This document shows, piece after piece, positions 1 to 13,375 of a stretch of DNA of 64,000 nt. The position numbers and the translations under genes are program-made. The stretch spans positions 358,001 through 422,000 of the forward strand of contig JAQGDQ010000184.1 in NCBI GenBank assembly GCA_030141605.1. The letters run 5' to 3'. Numbering within the stretch: the first letter of the stretch is position 1; every line of letters begins with the position of its first letter. The notes beneath the pieces are model-generated. The model was not told where the DNA came from and searched no databases. It saw nothing but the letters and a program-made list of their open reading frames with translations. The stretch is from Tubiluchus corallicola. Its lineage: Eukaryota > Priapulida > Priapulimorpha > Priapulimorphida > Tubiluchidae.

Positions 1-1456
<1,456 letters not shown>

Positions 1457-1458
1457 GA

Positions 1459-2350
1459 AATGGAGTACGCCAAGATGGCAAGATGTCACCTTTTCTTTTT
1501 AATTTTTATTTTGAAGATCTAAGTGTTAAGCTTTCATCAAACCAACTTGGTTGCAATGTTTCGAATATGGTTATGAACCACCTGATGTACGCTGACGATG
1601 TTTGTTTGTTAGCAAAAACGATTACAGTCCTACAGCAACTGCTAGATGTGTATAAATTGTGTGCTGAACAGTATGACATTAAAATCAATGTAGCTAAAAC
1701 TAAACTTATGTCTGTTAATTCAAATATCATGAAAAATTTTACGTTTGGTAACATCAAACTAGATAATAATGTTCTACTTACCTGTGATAAAAATATTTGG
1801 GACATATTATTTCAAATGATAACCGAGATAACCTTGACATTGTTAATCAAAGATCCTTATACTACTGTCGTACAAACCAACTTATTAGACAATTCAGCTA
1901 TTGTTTTGTTGATATTTTAAGATATCTATTTAATGCTTACTGTAATACATTCTATTGCATGTCTACCTGAAGACATTTTAATAATTGTAATATCTTAAAC
2001 TCAAAATTGCGCACAATGTGTCAAAAAGGTTATTTTTGGATATGCATGTGATTACAGTGCTCGTGAGATGAGTGTTAAAATTCGCGTGATGTATTTTGAC
2101 GTATTACGTAGAAAATCTGTCTTAAGTTTAATGAAAAGATTTGATTCTAGTGATAATTTAATGTGCCAGAAAATTTGAGTAAGCGATGCTAAATTTACAT
2201 CGCACATAAGACAGCAATGGTGGAGACTATTGTAATTTTCATGCTTATCAAAGTGTGATTTGTTTGTATTGGTTTTTTGTTTTTATGATGTTGCATGTTT
2301 TATATATGTAAATTATAATATGAACTTATGTTTGAAATAAAGAATTAAAT

Positions 2351-2355
<5 letters not shown>
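1459..2355 (+). mobile_element. 5'-truncated LINE with YADD reverse transcriptase, frameshifted
   Basis: This is the 3' part of a non-LTR retrotransposon. From 1462 the plus strand reads GVRQDGKMSPFLFN, a form of the usual RT motif GVRQGxxLSPxLFN. It continues to NHLMYADDVCLLA at about 1573-1611, where YADD holds the catalytic aspartates. The frame is lost near 1795. The next frame over resumes with GHIISNDNRDNLDI and a Tyr/Cys-rich stretch to a stop near 1971, which is the region normally after RT. A third frame, about 2037-2177, gives GYACDYSAREMSVKIRV, the usual C-terminal region of such elements. An AATAAA lies close to the 3' end. Frameshifts and stops make it inactive. The clade is probably within the Jockey/CR1/L2 group, by memory of motifs only. 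Confidence 0.85.

Positions 2356-2401
<46 letters not shown>
2356..2401. repeat. (TC)n microsatellite at the LINE 3' junction
   Basis: A pure TC tract of about 46 bp follows directly after the A-rich 3' end of the LINE remnant. It has the same motif and the same strand as the tract at 1289-1456, so the element is bracketed by CT repeats. Confidence 0.95.
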
Positions 2402-2403
<2 letters not shown>

Positions 2404-4340
2404 TCTCTTTCTCAGAATCAGCTTCAAGCTGATCAAATTTGCACTTCTTTCTTTTTATGATAGTAAACTTGCTTCTTGCGTAAATCAGTCTGTCTTCTGG
2501 GTCTTTTTTGCAAGAGTATGTTGAATGTTCTTTCTGATCTACTGACATTGCCTTTATACATGTGTCACTGTCAATATGCTGTCGTACCGGAAGTTCAATC
2601 CCGGGAAGGATGACGTCTCGGACGGTGTTTGTGCTGAGTTAGCCAAAAGAGTTTTTTCTTTGTTAATTGTAATAGTGACTCATTACCAACTTTCACTAGA
2701 CATCACTTTAGAGTTTTCTAGGTCGGTCAACTTGCATTTACTAACTACGCTGAGCCTTGCTTAATTTCGGTCGCTAAACGCACGTGGCAGCCACTTATAG
2801 CTATTTCAACCGCTATTAAAATGCTATTAAATCCAAGTCATTCATTTTCCCTGACAATTACGTTCTAGATCAGGAATTAGTTTACTCACTTTCGTACATA
2901 ATGTATACACATATAAATGATGTTACTGTCATCAATGCAAAAATATATAACGCAAATGAGACACGTGGGATTTCGACCTGTCTCTTTACAATTTGTCATC
3001 TGGTGCCTGAACGTGACTGACTATTTATAACCGTAATCTACCAACTAGAATCATATTTTGTTCGTGGCTTCTTTTGTCAAATTTATAAATTAAAAAGTTT
3101 GAATTACCTTTGATGTCTACCTAACCAATTATCACCTTCATAATTTGAGGACAACACAGAGTATTGAAATGCGTAGTGAATAAATTATTTAAATAAATAA
3201 ATTCTATGCCTATGCTTTTTTGTGTTTTTACGCCAACAATTTGACAAAAACACGTATGATAATCTTTAAAAATCACACTGCACTGACACAACAAGTATAA
3301 GCCCTCAGATATCACATTTTTGCTTTTCTTGGCTTAAATGTTTGTCATTTTTATAATTCATTTGTGTTGTTATTATTATGTTATTTCATCAAGCCGGCTT
3401 ATAAGCCCAAGCTTATATGTCAGACGTGGGTGTTCAGTTTCTACAACGACAACTGCTGATTTTCGCTTGTCAGCTGTCCAGATTTTTAATTTTTTATTTA
3501 AGGAAAATTTTATTCGGATAAATATTTACTAATAGTGGCGATAATGATGAAATAACAATGATTATAGTGATGACGATGTTGATTGTGATGGTGACCATGA
3601 AGAAGAAGGAGAAAAAAAGAAGAAGAAGGTGATGATGATGATGATGAGGATGATAACAATGACCGTAGTGACGAAGATGGTGACGATCATATCGTATAGC
3701 GGCAGAGGATAAGGATGAGGCGAATGGTGAACCTGACTTGACAAGTATGTTGTTTTAGCAGGTTTTTTCTGATTAGGCCATTCAGAGACTGAATTTTGGC
3801 CTCTATACGTGACAGAACCTTTTACTAAGTTAACGCCCAAGGAAATTATGTTGGGCACTAATTTTGCATGAGATAGCTTATAAGACTACGCCAGTATGGT
3901 TTCTGCAACAAACATCCCTGTAATTTATATGAAATAAATATAACTAAATGGAAGCCACAAAAAGTTTACTGGCAAAATTTAGTTATGAACTTTTCTATTA
4001 ATAATTGTTATGTTTGCACCAAAGAAATAATATTAGTATCCAGTCTTCTTAATGCGATCCCTGTAGTGTTAATTAAGAGGCAGCACCGCCGCGAAACTCT
4101 TAATGTGGTAACTGTAGCGAGTTCTATTTGATCAGGATGGAATGTAAATTAAAAACCGCGCAACAACATTGGCTAAATTACTCGCTATTGATTTGACTTG
4201 TTTATTCATCACCCAATAGCTTAAGTGGCGCATAAAGGTTAGTTCATACAGCAAGCGGTACAGATGCGAGCTGAAAGGTCTACCGCATAAACTTATTCAC
4301 TGTTACCTATAGCCTCTTAATTACTCGTGCGTCTGCATGA
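2402..4340. other. No gene; GAT/GAA-rich patch at 3540-3680
   Basis: No coding region can be supported. At 2581-2610 there is a short sequence resembling an RNA polymerase III B box (AGTTCAATCCCGGG) with no matching A box, so no tRNA or SINE is called. From 3540 to 3680 the plus strand is rich in GATGAT, GAAGAA and GATGACGAT triplets, a degenerate trinucleotide repeat. Confidence 0.5.
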
Positions 4341-4341
4341 T

Positions 4342-4349
4342 TATATAAG
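4342..4349 (+). promoter_or_regulatory. TATA box candidate (TATATAAG)
   Basis: TATATAAG precedes a noticeably GC-richer block. A start site about 30 bp downstream would fall near 4373. The downstream block ends at a consensus splice donor, so the pair looks like a promoter plus first exon. TATA-like words are common by chance in DNA this AT-rich. Confidence 0.35.
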
Positions 4350-4372
4350 CGTGCTTTAAATGCGAGGTAGCC

Positions 4373-4607
4373 AGGAGGGGCATTCTTGGTTGCGTGAGTC
4401 TCTACGGCTTCAGTGAAGCTTCTAGCCGCTCAGTCTAGCTGAAGCCGCTATGTGTTGCGGTTTTGCCAGGTTTTTCCTCAAAGCGAAGAGGATGAGTCAT
4501 TAAAGTGTTTTCGCGTTCGCAACACCTTCTTTGTTTTTGTTTTTGCACCTCGCGGGGGTAGACGTTTTGATGAATCAGTTGTGAATCAACAGGTAAAATT
4601 TCACTAA
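4373..4607 (+). other. Candidate first exon with consensus splice donor
   Basis: This block is richer in GC and in CpG than its surroundings. It ends in AAG|GTGAGT (GT at 4608-4609), which fits the metazoan 5' splice-site consensus very well; a weaker CAG|GTAAAA lies about 17 bp upstream. The longest small frame I read inside starts MCCGFARFFLKAKRMSH and stops within the exon, so the exon would be mostly untranslated or carry an upstream ORF. No partner exon could be assigned. It is inferred only from composition, the upstream TATA box and the donor. Confidence 0.35.
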
Positions 4608-4609
4608 GG

Positions 4610-7600
4610 TGAGTTGTACATTTTACTTCTTACTAGAATTAAGAAGGTTTGAGGCAGCACAGTAATAAGTATACATTCTCTGTATCCAAACTTTAATTTC
4701 CTTATTTGAGTTGCTACTGTTGAGCCTTATGAAAAAATCACCCAGAAGTTTTTTGCATAGTTTTAGTAGTATGGTGTTAAAGTATTTCATCATAACGTGC
4801 AATTTTAAGATTGTTTTCAATGTGACAAACATCATTTAATAAAACGAACAGGCCAAGATATGAACGATATCAGAATGTTTAAATACGAACTGCTATTCTT
4901 TAGAGAGAACCGCTGCAGCTGCAAACAAACAAAATTTGTTGGTTATCACTCCACTTTAGATGAAATTGGTAATCTGTTGAGTAGTGTTGCAAATGTATCA
5001 TGAGTTCGTACCTATTTCATTTTTACACGCTTCATTCGGTATTGTCAGGTTAGACTTTGAAACCAATAGTGGTATTTAGCATTTACTAGTTTTTATTATT
5101 TTTTTTACTAGTTTTTTTTATTTTGGTTTGTTGCCGAATCACGTACCGAAGAATAGTTGATGCTTAAGAATTAAATTTCTGACTAACCCCCTTGTTATAT
5201 GGTATATACTTATACCCATATCATGCATGACCTTTTTTAGTACAAAGATTTCAAAAAAATAGAAAACAGAGTGCATTGTAATTAATTGCTAATGCACTAA
5301 TAACCTAATAGTTTATTAGTTAATTAGTTTGCTTTCTTGAAGATTTCAAGCTGCACAACGAAATAAGAAGGGTAGTCAGTATACAGCCCGTCATCAAACT
5401 GAATATAGGACTGCAATATTTAATGACATGCTGCTCTTCCCCCTTTCAAGACAGCAGTACAATTTTTGCCAGCTGTTTTATTGTTTATTCTGATGGGGTT
5501 TCGTGCGGATAAACGCCACACAATATAGTAACGTATAAGTATACACAAAATAGCAATCAACTACATACTCTTAAGTTGAATCTGTTATAAAATTTTGTTA
5601 TTGCTACATCTCACTTGCACAGTTTAATGAAATTATATATAGACACTTAATCCATTATGGCAGTAATAAAATTACGTCATGATCTTCAAACGCCATTTTT
5701 TAAAGTAAGTGAAGCAACTTGCTTTATTACCGGCAATAATAATACTGGTAACAAGCTTTTTTGTCATTAATAGCAAAAAACATAAATGTGTCATATTTTT
5801 ACAGAACAGCATATGTTTTCTCTAAAGGCCAAATTAGCCTAACGATCGCTAACAGCATTCTCTATGCATGGTAATCAAGTTGTTTAGTTTAATTATTAAT
5901 GCACAGCGCTGTTCTAGTCTACACGGTGTGCTCTATTATGTCAACGCGCACTTGTACATCGTTATTAAGTTGTGGCCAGGTTAGGTACACACTGAATCTT
6001 AAGTGCCCTTTCTTCCAGAAAATTTGAACGCTTAGGCTGATAGGCTAGTATCATGCATTTTGTTTATTTCTTTCGCAAAGCAAACATACTAGATTTAAAT
6101 TTTTCCGTTATTTAAAAAGTTAGATTTGTATTTAAGAAATTAAAGTTATCCTAACAGCCAAGACGCGTATAAGCAATATATTAGACCCTAAACCTATCAG
6201 CTATGGCGGTTGAAGAAAAGAAAATCAACGCCAAATTGCCACTTTGTAAAACAGGAGAAGTTGAAAATTATGAGTGACGCCATCGATCCGCAAAATTGAA
6301 AAATCATTATTAATGACGCCATGTCGGGCTTCAAATAAAGACCCCGAACCTCAAATATTCACAATACCTAAAAGCTGGTATTACTGCTATATTTTATAAT
6401 AAGGTTTTGCCAATCTGGCGTTTTCATCTCACGTTCTAAACAAAACATTTTTGAATGTACTTTAAGATGGACATTCTGATCTATGTGAGGAAAAGTGACT
6501 CTGTTGTTACGTGTTTTCCTTGTCACAAGTGCCTGGAGCCTTTGCTAACAGTGCTGTGTAACATTATGACGCGTAGCGCAGTTAAAAATTGCATGTTATG
6601 TACACAAACTAATGCGATTACAACAACAAACCTTTTGACTTTAAGCAAGGACAAGAACTTAGTGAGAAGATACGGTAGTAAGGAAATGTTTTTTTCAGAA
6701 ACTCGCTCAATGTGACTTATTTTTTATACAGTGTGGCATACTGCAAGCCATACTAAACACTGAAAGGCAGGGCCTGTTTAACACGTATGATTTTGGCAAA
6801 ACAAAAACCTACTCACCGTCAATGACAATTCTCTATCGTGAGGCACTGCACCGGCAGAGGTGGTTTTGCCACGTTCGAATATGTACATAAAACGAATGGC
6901 GCCATGTTTAGCTATTCTATTCCATTCGTGTAATCTTACTTACTGCAGGACTTTTGGATATAAACACAAATTTCTCTTTGAGATAAATAGCCACAATTAG
7001 TATGGCTAAAACTGTGTTCACTGGGGTATTTTCATCGCCTGCATTAGTCACAGGTCACACGAACCTCGCGGATGAGCTGTGCCATTACTAGTAATAAATG
7101 TTTGTCGAAAAATTTCTGAATGAGTTAAGTTCTTGAAACGCAAAGCTTGTTCTGTCTAAAATGATTTAATGTAGCATTTTCTCATTAACATTCTCGCTCT
7201 TATTTAACCTAATGTTTGTGCATAACCTTCTCATTTATATGTCACCCTTGTAGATTTTTTCGTTGCTTTTTTTGTTGCAATTACATTGTTTAACTTGTTT
7301 GTCGCCTTCCACAGTTGCTTAACTTACTATTTGTTTTTACTCTCTCGTTTAACATCACAAGTCTTGTAAATCGTTTGTCTTCCTCTATTGAGTTAAATGG
7401 TTAAGTTATTCAAATTGGTTATGCGTGGTAGGACAACGTTGAGACAGTGCTGAATTCACTAATTGTTCTTAGATAATCACCAAAACTACTAAAATTATAT
7501 AGGGAAATTTGAGCTGTCGCTTCTTCTACAATATTGGTTTTTTTTCATAACCAACCTTAAAGTTAACTAACACCACAAAACAGAAATATTCTATAAATGA

Positions 7601-9188
7601 AATAAATAGCACTCTTGGTTGCGCGCACCCTCGTATTTATGTTATTCAGTCTAATATTTCCACGGAAAATGATTCTACTGATCTTTTTAACCATCTACTT
7701 ATTTTCCGCAATATTTTACAAAAGCCACCAAAAATTCCCTATTAGCCGGGATACCGCATATCGTAAATAAGTTTGCTTTGTGAACTTCTTAGCAAGACCA
7801 ATAGTTCATGATTAAATTTTCCTCAAGAATGGTGCTGTGGAGATGGCATTGATGAAGATGATGATGCTGATGATTCCTGATGATCAATCATGACAAGAAC
7901 AAATACGTCTAGTCTTTTGTCTGCATGTTAACTGGATATTAGATGATAGTTAATACTCGCTTCTTTCAGTCAATAAGGGACTTGATGTAAAACGACTAGT
8001 AAACATTTGACGTGAGCTGTAATTTCATTGGTGATTTCGCTCATAATACAAACGTTGTTTCGCTGTCAGCTTCAGACCCAGTCATTAAAAGTGTAGTTAG
8101 GCGCAGCTTAATTGTTAATCTGAGCCTATAGCCAGACCAGGTAATTGTTATGCAGTTATTAGCGGAGAATGGAGTGAAGGAAAATAATTACCTTTAGGTT
8201 TGCCAATTCACCCGCCAGATGAGCCTTTTGTCGTACTCTAAGAGCAGCAGTAATCATTAAGGAATATGAGAGAAAGGCAGATAAAGGCAAAGGTGAAACC
8301 TAAGGTTGGGGAATGAGTGGTTTCATTCTAATCAAGATTTAATAGTTACACCTGATTTATAAAATCCTGGGTTGAATAGAGTTTATTGTGTTCAGCAAGC
8401 CGCCCATTTATTACTTAATATTTATTTTACTTTTTAACGTAATTTACTGGTTTATATCAGGCAACTAAGTTACCTGATACATAGACCCCCCCCCCCCCCC
8501 ACTTAACACGTAAGTGACATGCGATTTACATGTAAACTACTTAGATTTTTGTATAGTACCGTTTCTCAACGAAAAAAATTTTTGTATTAAATTTAAGAAC
8601 ACTTTCTACGAATTATAAAATTTCTTCACACACAGAAAGATTAGCTTTTAATCCTGTACATGACTTTAAACAAGCGATTATTTATACTGCATAACATTTC
8701 ACTTCAATACTGCAGAAAAACACTGCTTAATAGTAATGGCGCTATTTGCACTATCTTCATTGCCATTGATAACAAACAAATACTGTCTATTTGAAGTTTT
8801 AAACAAGCTAACTCTTGTTTACACTATCTGGTATATTTAAGATAATTGTAGCCTTCATGGGATTAATTAATTTCATAATTCGTAATACGATTTACAAGTA
8901 TTTCTTTGAGTTTTTAAAGTTATATTTAAATTTTTAGATTTAAATTTAAAAATACCGCTTGACGTATAATTGCAGCATAATTGGCATTATCTCGAAACAC
9001 GATGACTTTGTGTAAGGAAATTTTCTTAAATGGAATGCGTGTATTGCGTTCTTTGTTTTTAGAGGTAGCCAATAAAACTTAGCCAAACGTGCATGAATCT
9101 TGTGTATGTTCGCATTTCTCATGCGTTTTAAATAAAACATGTACTTAATTGATAAACATTTATGTTGTTCTTAATAATTCGGACTTGT
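4610..9188. other. No gene seen
   Basis: About 4.6 kb of AT-rich sequence with no open frame whose composition or motifs look coding. It contains a short GATGATGCTGATGATT repeat at about 7848-7885 and a C homopolymer listed separately. Short open frames here, such as the 86-residue one at 6455-6715, resemble nothing I know and are within chance expectation. Confidence 0.55.
8486..8500. repeat. Poly(C) run of 15
   Basis: Fifteen consecutive C bases in otherwise AT-rich sequence. It is the only long G/C homopolymer in the window. The length may be affected by sequencing error. Confidence 0.9.
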
Positions 9189-9189
9189 C

Positions 9190-9482
9190 TGATCATACCG
9201 CGGTTCCGAGTTTACCAGGAAACTGCCGCCGTCGAACTCAGCAGGGGAACCAGAAATGTTGGCAATTATTTGCGTTCTTGCAAGATTTAGCTTCCCGGCT
9301 TACCTTTAATACGGGAAGCCAACCTGTAGAAAAGAGACGAACCCAGAGTTGGAAAGGTCTTTCCTCGGTCTGTGAGCTTCAGGTTTTGATATCTCATCAA
9401 CTCCAGAGCAGTTTCTTCTTCCTGTTATGTAGTCGTTGCAAGTATGGAACGCACTAATGTGGCTATCCAAAACTAATACAAG
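9190..9482 (+). other. Candidate exon ending in a strong splice donor
   Basis: The block is richer in GC and CpG than its flanks and ends in CAAG|GTAAGA (GT at 9483-9484), a near-perfect 5' splice site. A frame is open across most of it from 9149, but it stops at 9457. An ATG near 9455 starts MWLSKTNT and stays open through the donor, so the exon could hold a short N-terminal coding part. An upstream acceptor is possible at TTTACCAG near 9215. No family can be assigned and no following exon was identified. Confidence 0.35.
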
Positions 9483-9888
9483 GTAAGACTAAACTATATT
9501 TATTATGAAGACAAAATTCATATTGAATATCACTATGATAAGACAGGCAGAATGGCTACTTATTAATCGGTTTCACGTCACCATTGTCTTGTGTGATTTT
9601 CATAATATAAGCGATAGAATGCCACGTTCTTCGGAATATATCAAGCCTTTCAGATTGATTAGTAGTTAGAAAAAGAGCAGAATTTTACAGTCAGACTTGA
9701 AATTTCATATGTTCTTTGTCATATGCGATATTTCGAAACACTCTTCAAGCAGTGTCGATTGACTGCACTTTTACAGGATTAAACATTAGAGTAAACACAC
9801 TCATAGTGCTCATTTTCTGAGAAAGTTCCTTGCCTTCAGCATTTTGTCCTATTATTTTTTCGTATCTTTTTTACTGCGTACATATTCG

Positions 9889-10035
9889 TGGGCGCCCGGT
9901 AAAAATGACGCAGGTAAAAATCACACAGAAAAAATGGCACGGTAAAAATGGTACAGGAAAAAAATGGCACAGGAAAAAAATAACAAAAATGGAAAAGTAG
10001 TATCCAAAAATGACAGGAAAAAATGCCACAATGGA
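9889..10035 (-). repeat. Minisatellite of GTGCCATTTTTCCT-type units (left arm)
   Basis: The plus strand carries repeated units like GGTAAAAATGGCACAGG. In reverse complement they are the same units as at 10545-10765. Units vary in length (roughly 15-20 bp) and in sequence. With the right arm they form a fold-back pair about 500 bp apart. Confidence 0.8.
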
Positions 10036-10512
10036 AGCAGGAATCAATAATCAATAATTCACGAAGCTTGCACATAGTGTTTATAGCTTTAGTAAACCAT
10101 TAATTTTAGCTATGGTAATTGTTTACATACCAAGTCAGCTTATAAGGCCATACACATTAATAAGCAAAGGTCATTAGAAAGACAGTGTTACAAGTTTTCC
10201 AAGCGAGAATTTGTTCCTGGAAGTAACTCATTTGTCTTGATGGAGATAATCTTTTTTTAACTAAGTACTAAACACTCCTTTTATGACCTCCACGAAGTGC
10301 TTCACATATGTTTTTCGTGTGTTGTCCGGTCAAACTTTGCGAAGAAATGCCTATTTGGCACCCTACACGGCCTTCTCCACAAAGCTTCGTGGAAATCTCT
10401 TTATACGTAGCACGTCTACTACTATAACAGTCAATAAACAAATAAACAAACTGCGTTGAAACATAACTTTCTTGACAGAGGTAAAAATAACCAAATAATT
10501 ATCTCCCACAGT

Positions 10513-10525
10513 GACCCTAACCCTA
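10513..10525. repeat. Telomere-like CCCTAA motif
   Basis: Two perfect CCCTAA units (TTAGGG on the minus strand) lie about 20 bp before the right minisatellite arm. This is too short to be a telomere remnant by itself. Similar motifs occur at 25290-25312 and 32121-32192. Confidence 0.6.
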
Positions 10526-10544
10526 AGCTCATATTTTACTAAGT

Positions 10545-10765
10545 GTGCCATTTTTCCTGTGCCATTTTTACCTATTTTTCCATTTGTGCAATTTTTTCCT
10601 GTACTATTTTTGCCGTGCCATTGTTTGCGCCATTTTTACGTACTTATTCACTTGTGTCGTTTTTCCTGTGACATTTTTTCTTGTGCTATTTTTACCTGTG
10701 CTACTTTTACCTAGTTTTCCATTTGTGCCATTTTTTCTGTGCAATTTTTACCTACATTCATATTC
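10545..10765 (+). repeat. Minisatellite of GTGCCATTTTTCCT-type units (right arm)
   Basis: About a dozen degenerate units such as TGTGCCATTTTTCCTG and TTTTTACCTGTGC in tandem, in the opposite orientation to 9889-10035. Words like CATATTCGTGG flank both arms on the outside. Phe/Leu/Pro-rich open frames over it are by-products of the repeat. Confidence 0.8.
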
Positions 10766-11012
10766 GTGGCATTACGCGATTTCCTTACCTGATTACAAGC
10801 GTTTTCTGGGGAAAGTAAGTTCGCAAACCTCTGTACAGAATCTTGCGTTCTTTCTAACCATTTAATTTGAGTTTTTTAACCATTGATTTTTCTCACTGTT
10901 GTTATTACCAGATTAATTAACAAATGGCTTTGCAATTCATTTGTGATACCATTTTGTTCATTCATGTTGATATAGTTGTCATTTTGTGTATGTACATGTT
11001 GTTTAATGTTGC

Positions 11013-11300
11013 TTAATTCCTTCCATGCAAGGAGGCGCATAAGGCCGTGACATTCCTTCACGAAACCCATCTGTCCATTGCCGCTGCTTTGACCTCGTCC
11101 AAGCTCCTCCACCCTGCGTAACTCCTCTCAGCCTCCACTGTCCTTTTCCTTGTTATTTTTGGTCTATCTCTCGACCTTCTTTCTTCCGATGTCCATTCCA
11201 TCGCTGTCTCACAGTCATTCTCGCCTTCCCTTCGTAGAACATATCCATTCCAATTCCATCTCCTCGTTCTAAGTTCATCGCTCACTGCATTCATTTGTGC
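11013..11300 (-). mobile_element. LINE ORF2 C-terminal remnant
   Basis: Read on the minus strand, 11294-11058 encodes LRTRRWNWNGYVLRREGEND, then RSRDRPKITRKRTVEAERSYAGW. This matches the end of many non-LTR retrotransposon polyproteins (RRRWNWIGHVLRR...GRPKTTWRRTVE). Past one TGA the same frame continues RNVTALCASLHGRN to a stop at 11013-11015, matching the usual final ALCAS motif. So the element kept its 3' coding end, has at least one in-frame stop, and is truncated on its 5' side near 11300. No RT domain remains. Confidence 0.85.
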
Positions 11301-12530
11301 TCTGTATAATTAGTAATATTATGTAAATTACTAACTATGGCCTACGATCATAGATATCTTTATCATAGATAGCTTATCAACTTATCATACATATCTTACA
11401 AAACAAATATTCGTTCCGTAATGCCCTTAGATTTATTTTCTAATGCGAACGCCCAGTCTTCTGCAGTCTATTAAAGCAATGATAAATCACATAGGGGCAG
11501 CTGACTTTATAACCCTTGGTCTTTCACCACAGTATGGACGGATCGCAGGTTTTTGACGGCCAAATTAAACTTGCGTTAGGTTTGTAATGGGAAAGTTGTG
11601 TAATGCAAGAAATAAATCCAATTGTAACTATCAGCCGCATTATCGCTCTCGATCCTCTTCTTCACGAGCGTCAAATCAAACAGCCAACCAGGGCAGTTCT
11701 TCGCTAGTGTTAAACTACTTGTGTCGTGTTAACGGATTTATAAGCTAAGCCACTGCATGGGAGACCAACAACAATGGCGAGCTTGAGAAGCATGTGAGCT
11801 AAGTGAATGGTATGTGCTATCAGGATAAACCTGATAAATCATATAGACAAAGAGACCTAAGGGATCGGTTGACTAAAGATCCAATCGGCTGAGAGACAAC
11901 AATTATTTAAATTTCCAGTAAAATGAACAGTTTGTGAGGTGCCGTGAGTTTAATAATTAATAGAACTCCAAACGAAAAGTAGCAAATAAGATATCCTATT
12001 TGACAAGAACGGAACGTTTTTACATACTAGATTTTTTATTTGTTAAAAGTTTTGGCATCTATCAAACGTTCAGTTACAGACATTTTCTGTCAAGACAGCA
12101 TAAAAGCGGTAGGACTGGGAATTAGCATCTATATGAATCTTGCAAAACTGCAATAAAACAACTTTAATAAACGTAATTCAACTGCAGCTGCTTTGTGAAC
12201 ACCTTTACTGTTTCTTTACTGTTTGTATAATAGTAATAAAAGCGTTTTATAAAATTTCCATGGCTTTGAAATTTATTTCATTGCTAAAGCAGTATACATA
12301 AAAGAAAATGAACTTCATACGGTGTGTTTCAGAAGAAACAGTGCAGTAGAAATAATAATTATGCGACTCCAATGATTGTATTGGCCTATACAAAAGCAGG
12401 TTGTATGATAGTAAAATTGGAATTATACAAATATACAAATATACATTGGTAGGGTAGTTAACATCATTATGATGTCATAATGCAAAAGCGCAGATTCGTT
12501 TTGGACAAAATAACAAATATTATTCAGCGT
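11301..12530. other. No gene seen
   Basis: AT-rich sequence on both strands. I find no motif, long frame or repeat that I can support. Confidence 0.55.
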
Positions 12531-12539
12531 GCAGGTACT

Positions 12540-12760
12540 TCGACCACAGACATTTAGCCATAGGATGCTTTGCCGCATAGCTTTTGGACACATAGGTCAT
12601 TTAGACACACAGGTAATTTGAACACAGGCTCCTTTGGACACTTAGGCACTTTAGACACACAACACCTGTACACGCAGATCATTTGGACACAAATTGGTCG
12701 AAACAGCGTGTGATCTAAAACCCCTGTGTTCAAAACCCCTGTAACCGCAATTCAAAGCTA
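12540..12760. repeat. GGACACA minisatellite with inverted tail
   Basis: From about 12540 to 12690 units of about 18 bp, such as CATTTGGACACATAGGT, repeat with much divergence. From about 12705 to 12755 the same units occur in reverse complement (CCTGTGTTCAAAACCCCTGT). The whole is a small fold-back minisatellite, like the larger pair at 9889-10765 but with a different unit. Confidence 0.7.
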
Positions 12761-13194
12761 TAAAACCGATGAACTTTGGCTTGCAAGTTCTACGCGCACA
12801 CTTACATCTGAGTGGTATAGTGGTATTTTCTCTTAGGCAAAAAGTAATAGGTAAGCAACAAATTCAATAAAAGAAATATTAATTAGAATGGACAAATGCA
12901 TGGTCTCAAGTTGTTAATAATTAAACTCAATTCTGACCATGACACAACAATTTCAAGGCAAAATCCAGCAGCTACACTTTTATGGTCGATGTCTTTCAAT
13001 CCGCTTTTGTAACGTTAAGCTTTCAGCTTTTTTACGATCAAAAAATTTATTTTATTATGCAAATTTTAACATGGCGTACTAACAGCTTTTATTACGACGT
13101 AAACTTTGTTAATATAAAATGATAATAGTCATTCAGATACAGCAGAAACTAACGTTACTTAGTAGTATAACTGCGAGTTTTCTTTCACAGGCAG

Positions 13195-13375
13195 CTTTTT
13201 TACTCCTCTCCTCTTCTCTTCTCTCCGCCCTTCACCTCTCTTCTCTTCCTTTCCGTTTCTTTCCTCCCTTCCTGTCCCTCTTTTTCTCTATTTTTCTTCG
13301 TCTTCAGTTCTACCTTTTCCCTCTTATCTTTTTTCTTATTTTCTTACTTTGTTTTCTATCTTGTTTATAAAGTTG
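13195..13375. repeat. Pyrimidine-rich tract
   Basis: About 180 bp of nearly continuous C and T on the plus strand. The 83-residue open frame over it is Leu/Phe/Ser-rich and is explained by the base composition. Confidence 0.7.
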
